Origin: Acidimicrobiia bacterium
GTDB taxonomy: Bacteria; Actinomycetota; Acidimicrobiia; Acidimicrobiales; AC-14
Assembly: GCA_019243595.1 (NCBI GenBank)
Contig: JAFAUA010000534.1
Span: 1 to 16,671 of the forward strand
DNA length: 16,671 nucleotides
Reading direction: 5' to 3'
The notes beneath the pieces were generated by a model. That model was not told the DNA's origin, ran no database searches, and was given only the letters and a program-made list of their open reading frames with translations. This document shows, in pieces, positions 12,952 through 16,671 of this stretch. Positions within the stretch are counted from its first letter, which is position 1. Every line of letters begins with the position of its first letter. Both the position numbers and the translations under genes were made by a program.

Positions 12952-13931
12952 CGACTCTTCTGGCGGACCTTCCCGCGGCCGATCACGAGACTGCCAACGC
13001 GGTGCGCGAGCGCGCAGGCCAGGTTCTGCGTCCCGCCGGCGCCCTGGCTCGTCTCGACGAGGTGGCCGTGTGGCTGGCGTCGTGGCAGCACTCGAGCAGG
13101 CCGCGTGTCGATCGACCCGCGGTGGCCGTCTTCGTCGCCGACCACGGTGTCACCGGCGAAGGCGTCAGCGCCTACCCGAGTGCGGTGACCGCCGAGATGC
13201 TGCGCGCCTTGCGCACCGGCGCGGCGACGGCGTCCGTCATGGCGCGCGAACTCGGCGCCCAGCTCGAGGTGGTCGACGTGGGCGTCGGGCGGCCGAGCGG
13301 GAACCTGCGCCGCGAACCCGCGCTCGACGAGGAGCGTTTTCGAGAGTGCTTCGAGACCGGTCGGGAGGTCGTCGCCGGCCTCGACGCCGACCTGGTCGTG
13401 TTCGGCGAGATGGGCATCGGCAACACGACGCCTGCGGCAGCCGTCTGCGCGGGGCTGTTCGGCGGGCCCGCGGAGGAGTGGACGGGGCGGGGGACCGGCA
13501 TCGACGAAGCGACGTGGGCGCTCAAGGTCGCGGTCGTCGAGGACGCCCGCGGGCGCCTGCCCGAGGATTGCCCACCGTTCGAGATCCTGCGCCAGCTGGG
13601 CGGCGCCGAGCTGGCCGCCGTCGCCGGCGGCGTCGTCGAGGCCCGGCGACGCTCGCTGCCGGTCGTGCTCGACGGCTTCGTCGTCACCTCGGCTGTGGCT
13701 GCGCTCGAGGTCGAGCGCCCGGGCGCCCTCGACCATTGCATCGCCGGTCACTGCTCCGGCGAACCCGGCCACCGCCTGCTGCTCGAGAAGCTGGGCAAGA
13801 CACCGCTCGTCGATCTCGGCCTCCGGCTGGGCGAGGGAAGCGGCGCCCTGGCCGCCGTTCCGCTCGTGCGTCTGGCCGCCGCCTGCGTGACCGACGTCGC
13901 TACGTTCGACGAATGGGGACTCCCGCGTTGA
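12936..13931 (+). CDS. cobT: Nicotinate-nucleotide--dimethylbenzimidazole phosphoribosyltransferase
   Basis: A 331-residue CobT that activates the lower-ligand base (usually 5,6-dimethylbenzimidazole) to its alpha-ribotide using nicotinate mononucleotide. Motifs are VADHGVTGEGVSAYPSAVTAEML (67-89), FGEMGIGNTTPAAAV (156-170), LDGFVVTSAVAAL (245-257), HCSGEPGH (272-279) and LRLGEGSGA (296-304). Glu300 is the likely general base by alignment from memory with the Salmonella enzyme. ATG 12936 lies inside the end of cobU and has GGAGG (12924-12928) 7 nt upstream. No lower-ligand synthesis gene such as bluB is in the window. Confidence 0.93.
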   Translation: MDSELTTLLADLPAADHETANAVRERAGQVLRPAGALARLDEVAVWLASWQHSSRPRVDRPAVAVFVADHGVTGEGVSAYPSAVTAEMLRALRTGAATASVMARELGAQLEVVDVGVGRPSGNLRREPALDEERFRECFETGREVVAGLDADLVVFGEMGIGNTTPAAAVCAGLFGGPAEEWTGRGTGIDEATWALKVAVVEDARGRLPEDCPPFEILRQLGGAELAAVAGGVVEARRRSLPVVLDGFVVTSAVAALEVERPGALDHCIAGHCSGEPGHRLLLEKLGKTPLVDLGLRLGEGSGALAAVPLVRLAAACVTDVATFDEWGLPR

Positions 13932-14683
13932 ACGGGCTCCGGGGCGCGGTCACGTTCCTGACGCGCGTGCCGGTCGGCGGTGACGAAGATGCCGACGTCG
14001 CCGCTTCAGTCCCGTGGTTCCCAGTCGTCGGTGCTCTCGTCGGTCTGCTCGTCGCGTCGGTGTACGCCGCCGGGCGCCAGTTGGTCGCGCCGCTTCCCGC
14101 CGCCGCAGTTGCGGTGGCGGCGGGCGTGCTCGTCACCGGCGCCTTTCACGAGGACGGGCTGGCCGATACGGCCGACGCATTCGGCGCCTTCGACGTGGCC
14201 CACGCCAGGCGCATCCTCAAAGACCCCGTCCACGGCAGCTACGGCGTCGCCGCACTGGTGCTCTCGCTGCTCCTACGCATCGCTGCGTTGTCCGCCCTCG
14301 GGGGTTGGGCGGCGGTTGCGATCGTTCCTGCCGCTCACGCGCTGGCACGCGCCGCGGCCATCCTCCTGTTGGGGACAGGAGCCGTAGCCGCCGAGGAAGG
14401 ACTCGGCGCGTCCTATGCCGCACGCGTGCGCGGCGTGCACCTGGCGGCCGTCGCCACGGTCGGTCTCGCCCTCGGTGCGCTGTCCGCCGGTCTCTGGGTC
14501 GGTCCGGCGGTCGCCCTGGCCGCTCTGGCCGCCTACGTCGTGGGTTCCGTCGGCGCCCGGCGCGTCGGCGGGCTCAGCGGCGACGTGCTCGGCGCGGCCG
14601 AGCAGGCGGCTGAGATCTCGGTGCTGTACCTCGGGGCACTCGTCGTCGCCCAAGGCTGGTCCGGCCTGCCCTGGTGGCGGTGA
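13913..14683 (+). CDS. cobS: Adenosylcobinamide-GDP ribazoletransferase (cobalamin synthase)
   Basis: A 256-residue polytopic membrane enzyme that joins AdoCbi-GDP with alpha-ribazole (or its phosphate) to finish the nucleotide loop. Signatures are VTFLTRVPVG (13-22), FHEDGLADTADAFGAF (78-93) with the metal-binding acidic cluster, ARRILKDPVHGSYG (98-111), and GGLSGDVLGAAEQAAE (219-234). About six to seven hydrophobic segments lie between. ATG 13913 is 19 nt before the cobT stop and lacks a Shine-Dalgarno sequence, so translational coupling to cobT is expected. The same frame stays open far upstream under cobT, but that part is a shadow. Confidence 0.92.
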   Translation: MGTPALNGLRGAVTFLTRVPVGGDEDADVAASVPWFPVVGALVGLLVASVYAAGRQLVAPLPAAAVAVAAGVLVTGAFHEDGLADTADAFGAFDVAHARRILKDPVHGSYGVAALVLSLLLRIAALSALGGWAAVAIVPAAHALARAAAILLLGTGAVAAEEGLGASYAARVRGVHLAAVATVGLALGALSAGLWVGPAVALAALAAYVVGSVGARRVGGLSGDVLGAAEQAAEISVLYLGALVVAQGWSGLPWWR

Positions 14684-14686
14684 CTA

Positions 14687-15625
14687 ATGAGTAACGCAGG
14701 GGACGCCATCGCCGAACGGGTCCAAGAGCTGGTCGGCGCGGACGTGAAGAACGTGCGCCGCCTTTCGGCCGGCGCGTCACGGGCCATGTGGGCCGTCGAC
14801 GCCGTGCAGCCCGACGGCTCGGCCGCCGCCCTCATCGTCCGCACGGACCCGCGCGGTGCCGCCCGACCGACCGGGCCCGTTCCCGAGGCGGCGCTCCTGC
14901 GCGCTGCCGCGGAGGCCGGCGTGCCCGTGCCCGCCGTCGTCGCCGAGGACGACGAGCACCTAATTGTCGAGCGCATCGACGGCGAGACCATCCCGCGCAA
15001 GATTTTGCGTGACGACGAGTACGGGGCGGCGCTCCCCAAACTCGCGGGCCAGTGCGGCGAGGCGTTGGCCGCCATCCACTCGATCCCGGTCGACCAGGTC
15101 CCCGGCCTCAACCACGAAGCGGACGCCGTCGCCACGTGGCGGTCGATGCTCGACGGGTTCGGCCAGCCCCATCCGACGTTCGAGCTGGCGCTGCGGTGGC
15201 TGGACGAGCGGCGGCCGCCGACCAGCGGTACGGCGATCGTCCACGGCGACTTCCGCAACGGCAACCTCATCGTCGGGCCCGACGGCCTGCGGGCGGTTCT
15301 CGACTGGGAGCTCGCCCACCTCGGCGATCCCATGGAGGACCTCGGGTGGTTGTGCGTGAAGGCCTGGCGGTTCGGCGTCGACAAGCCCGTCGGCGGCTTC
15401 GGCGAACGCGATGAGCTGTTCTCGTCCTACGAGCGGGCTTCCGGCCGTTCCGTCGACCCCGACGTCGTGCAGTGGTGGGAAGTGCTGGGCACGTTGAAGT
15501 GGGGGATCATGTGTATCTCCCAGGCCTTCACTCATCTGTCGGGGATCGTGCGCTCCGTCGAGCTGGCGACGATCGGACGACGCGTCTGCGAGAACGAGTG
15601 GGACCTCTTGGAGCTCATCGGATGA
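14687..15625 (+). CDS. Phosphotransferase family protein (APH/choline kinase fold)
   Basis: A 312-residue small-molecule kinase of the APH family. Motifs are the N-lobe LSAGASRAMWAVDA (26-39), IVRTDP (50-55), the hinge LIVERIDGETIPRKIL (92-107), the catalytic loop IVHGDFRNGNLIV (184-196; Asp188, Asn193) and the Mg-binding DWELAHLGDPMEDLGWLC (206-223; Asp206). It resembles the ACAD11-type kinases that pair with acyl-CoA dehydrogenases, and the DUF6285 partner downstream fits that. Here, however, it starts 3 nt after cobS and is probably read from the cobalamin operon. GGTGGCGG just upstream is a weak Shine-Dalgarno candidate. The substrate is unknown; a link to corrinoid metabolism is only suggested by position. 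Confidence 0.88.
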   Translation: MSNAGDAIAERVQELVGADVKNVRRLSAGASRAMWAVDAVQPDGSAAALIVRTDPRGAARPTGPVPEAALLRAAAEAGVPVPAVVAEDDEHLIVERIDGETIPRKILRDDEYGAALPKLAGQCGEALAAIHSIPVDQVPGLNHEADAVATWRSMLDGFGQPHPTFELALRWLDERRPPTSGTAIVHGDFRNGNLIVGPDGLRAVLDWELAHLGDPMEDLGWLCVKAWRFGVDKPVGGFGERDELFSSYERASGRSVDPDVVQWWEVLGTLKWGIMCISQAFTHLSGIVRSVELATIGRRVCENEWDLLELIG

Positions 15626-15642
15626 CACCGCAACTGAAATGA
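15622..15642 (+). CDS. Six-codon mini-ORF 1 (MTPQLK), coupled by ATGA on both sides
   Basis: The ATG overlaps the stop of the phosphotransferase gene (ATGA at 15622-15625), and GGAG (15610-15613) lies 8 nt upstream, giving it the best ribosome-binding site at this junction. Its TGA (15640-15642) overlaps the start of mini-ORF 2. The product is too short for a stable protein, so any role would be as a translational relay. Whether it is translated cannot be known from sequence. Confidence 0.4.
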   Translation: MTPQLK

Positions 15643-15655
15643 CGCTGCAACTGAA
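15622..15655 (+). repeat. 17-nt tandem duplication carrying start/stop overlaps
   Basis: ATGACACCGCAACTGAA (15622-15638) is followed immediately by ATGACGCTGCAACTGAA (15639-15655), matching at 15 of 17 positions. The true start of the next gene (ATGACG at 15656) comes directly after. Because 17 is not a multiple of three, each copy shifts frame, yet each ends so that the next ATG overlaps a TGA. Confidence 0.85.
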
Positions 15656-15659
15656 ATGA
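15639..15659 (+). CDS. Six-codon mini-ORF 2 (MTLQLK), coupled by ATGA on both sides
   Basis: This is the duplicated copy of mini-ORF 1. It starts within the ATGA that ends mini-ORF 1, and its own TGA (15657-15659) overlaps the ATG of the DUF6285 gene at 15656. It has no Shine-Dalgarno sequence of its own, so translation would depend on reinitiation. Two of six codons differ between copies: ACA to ACG (silent) and CCG to CTG (Pro to Leu). Confidence 0.4.
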   Translation: MTLQLK

Positions 15660-16003
15660 CGGAGCCGCATGACGTTCCGACTGCTGCGCAGCTCGTGGAG
15701 GCCGTGCGCGAGTTCCTCGAGCGCGACGTCATGGATGCCACCGACGGCCGCGTGCGGTTCCACACCCGCGTCGCCGTGAACGCTCTCTACATGGTCCAGC
15801 GCGAGCTCGAGGCCGGTCCCGCGCAGGCGGCCGCCCACCGAGCCGCGCTCGACCGCCTCGGTGTTGCCGACGAGGCCGCCCTCGCGGCCGCCATACGCAA
15901 CGGCGATTTCGACGATCGTCGTGACGAGGTGCTCGAGGTCCTCAGGGCGACGGTACGGGCCAAGCTCGAGGTGGCGAATCCCCGCTATCTCGGTACGAGC
16001 TAG
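15656..16003 (+). CDS. DUF6285 domain protein
   Basis: A 115-residue soluble, mostly helical protein matching the pattern of DUF6285: PTAAQLVEAVREFLERDVMDATDGRVRFHTRVAVNALYMVQRELEAG (8-54) and the C-terminal DEVLEVLRATVRAKLEVANPRYL (about 90-112). Such proteins are commonly encoded next to APH-type phosphotransferases and acyl-CoA dehydrogenases; their activity is unknown and a partner or regulatory role for the kinase is inferred from that pairing. The ATG at 15656 has no Shine-Dalgarno sequence and no in-frame start upstream before a stop at 15635, so expression appears to depend on reinitiation through the two mini-ORFs. Confidence 0.82.
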   Translation: MTEPHDVPTAAQLVEAVREFLERDVMDATDGRVRFHTRVAVNALYMVQRELEAGPAQAAAHRAALDRLGVADEAALAAAIRNGDFDDRRDEVLEVLRATVRAKLEVANPRYLGTS

Positions 16004-16025
16004 GGCAAACCACCCGAGCGGTAGC

Positions 16026-16078
16026 GAGAGAAATAGTCACAACGGGCCATTGTCGTACACGGCCCTCCCGTGGCTCTC
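16026..16078 (+). terminator. Nested inverted repeats, possible terminator or operator
   Basis: The 98 nt between the DUF6285 stop and the PAS gene contain GGGCC (16044-16048) with GGCCC (16061-16065), or alternatively ACGGG (16042-16046) with CCCGT (16067-16071), inside an outer GAGAG (16026-16030) with CTCTC (16074-16078). There is no U-tract, so it is not a canonical intrinsic terminator. No convincing -35/-10 pair for the PAS gene was identified here. Confidence 0.25.
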
Positions 16079-16104
16079 TAGGACAAACAGAGACCCGGAG
16101 GATG

Positions 16105-16671
16105 ATGGCCACGGCAACCGGCCGGACGGCGCGTACCCATGCGGAGGACGACAACGCCCTCTTCCACGCGCACCCGCAGCCGGCCTGGGTCTGCGATCCG
16201 GCAACCGGCGCCATCCTCGACGTGAACGCCGCGGCGGTCCAGGCGTACGGCTACGACCGGCCGGCCTTCCTTGCGATGCGTATCGACGACGTCGTCGCGG
16301 CGCGGCTCGGTGACCTCGTCACCCATCACCGCAAGCGCAACGGCGATGTCATCGACGTGAAGCAGACCGCCAGCAGCGTCGTCATCAACGGCCGGGTGGC
16401 GCGCATGATCGTCGCCGTCGACGTCACCGAGGAACGCGAGCGCGAACGGGCGTTGCTCACATCCGAGAAACGACTGCGGGACCTCATCGACGCCACGTCG
16501 GCGGTCGTGTACGTCAAGGCGCTCGACGGCCGGTACGTCCTGGTCAACCAGCGGTACGAGGAGCTCACCGGCTTCAGCCGCGACCAGGTCCTTGGCCGCT
16601 CCGATGCCGAGCTGTGGCCAGCGCCCTTCGCGGCTGCCATCCGGGCGAACGACCTGCGGGTGCTCGACGCC
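16105..16671 (+). CDS. PAS-domain signalling protein (partial, C-terminus beyond window)
   Basis: The first roughly 189 residues of a multi-PAS sensor. The first PAS domain covers about residues 18-110 (ALFHAHPQPAWVCDP, ILDVNAAAVQAYGYDR) and ends in the typical VDVTEERERE linker. A coiled segment, RALLTSEKRLRDLIDAT, leads into a second PAS (about 130 onward) with VVYVKALDGRYVLVNQRYEE and LTGFSRDQVLGRSDAELWP. Output is cut off; histidine kinase, GGDEF/EAL or PP2C modules are all possible. Two adjacent in-frame ATGs (16102, 16105) follow GGAGG (16097-16101); 16105 is chosen for the less cramped spacing. No signal peptide or membrane segment is visible, so it is cytosolic as far as seen. Confidence 0.85.
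   Translation, partial: MATATGRTARTHAEDDNALFHAHPQPAWVCDPATGAILDVNAAAVQAYGYDRPAFLAMRIDDVVAARLGDLVTHHRKRNGDVIDVKQTASSVVINGRVARMIVAVDVTEERERERALLTSEKRLRDLIDATSAVVYVKALDGRYVLVNQRYEELTGFSRDQVLGRSDAELWPAPFAAAIRANDLRVLDA

Noticed and set aside
11745..13772. A 675-codon open frame on the minus strand across btuD, cobO, cobU and cobT
   Set aside because: The plus strand here has motif-complete genes in several frames. The antisense frame has low-complexity Arg/Gly/Asp/His-rich sequence with no recognisable domain, as expected from GC-rich third-position bias.
12875..13912. An N-terminal extension of the cobS frame under cobT
   Set aside because: CobS proteins begin close to the TFLTRVP motif, about 13 residues after ATG 13913; the extension is Arg-rich shadow sequence of cobT.

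Overview
The window is GC-rich, densely packed bacterial chromosome, most likely from an actinobacterium and possibly the Acidimicrobiia. The reasons are the very high GC, an LLM-class (probably F420-using) oxidoreductase, a DUF3152 lipoprotein, a lipid-type phosphotransferase/DUF6285 pair, and many starts without a Shine-Dalgarno sequence that instead have a TAnnnT-like -10 box 5-7 nt before the start codon (leaderless transcription). The lineage is an inference from gene content only. No rRNA, tRNA, CRISPR array, insertion sequence or phage gene was seen.

Left part (1-5742): small, mostly unrelated housekeeping or accessory genes arranged as alternating divergent and convergent pairs. They are an ADP-forming acyl-CoA synthetase (cut by the left edge), a YjbQ/UPF0047 protein, an unrecognised 119-aa protein with an elaborate upstream region, a HAD hydrolase and LLM oxidoreductase operon, a DUF3152 metalloprotease-like lipoprotein, a DUF488 protein, and a cytochrome b N-terminal-like membrane protein. 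Three divergent pairs have only 17-24 nt between start codons, and three convergent pairs overlap at their stops.

Middle (5717-8895, minus strand): a complete cobalt-type nitrile hydratase operon (beta, alpha, accessory protein, all joined by ATGA overlaps), followed by a secreted esterase.

Right part (8922-16003, plus strand): a cobalamin riboswitch leads a long run of genes: btuF-btuC-btuD (corrinoid uptake), cobO (adenosylation), cobU, cobT, cobS (nucleotide-loop assembly). Together they import a corrinoid such as cobinamide and finish it to adenosylcobalamin; no corrin-ring synthesis genes are present. An aminoglycoside-phosphotransferase-fold kinase and a DUF6285 protein follow within 3 nt and by an ATGA overlap. 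The kinase/DUF6285 junction carries a 17-nt tandem duplication that creates two six-codon ORFs linked by three successive ATGA stop/start overlaps. The window ends inside a PAS-domain sensor protein.

The most unusual items are the ATGA relay at 15622-15659, the cytochrome b-like protein that keeps the ligands of one heme but lacks those of the other, and the ultra-compact divergent leaderless promoters.
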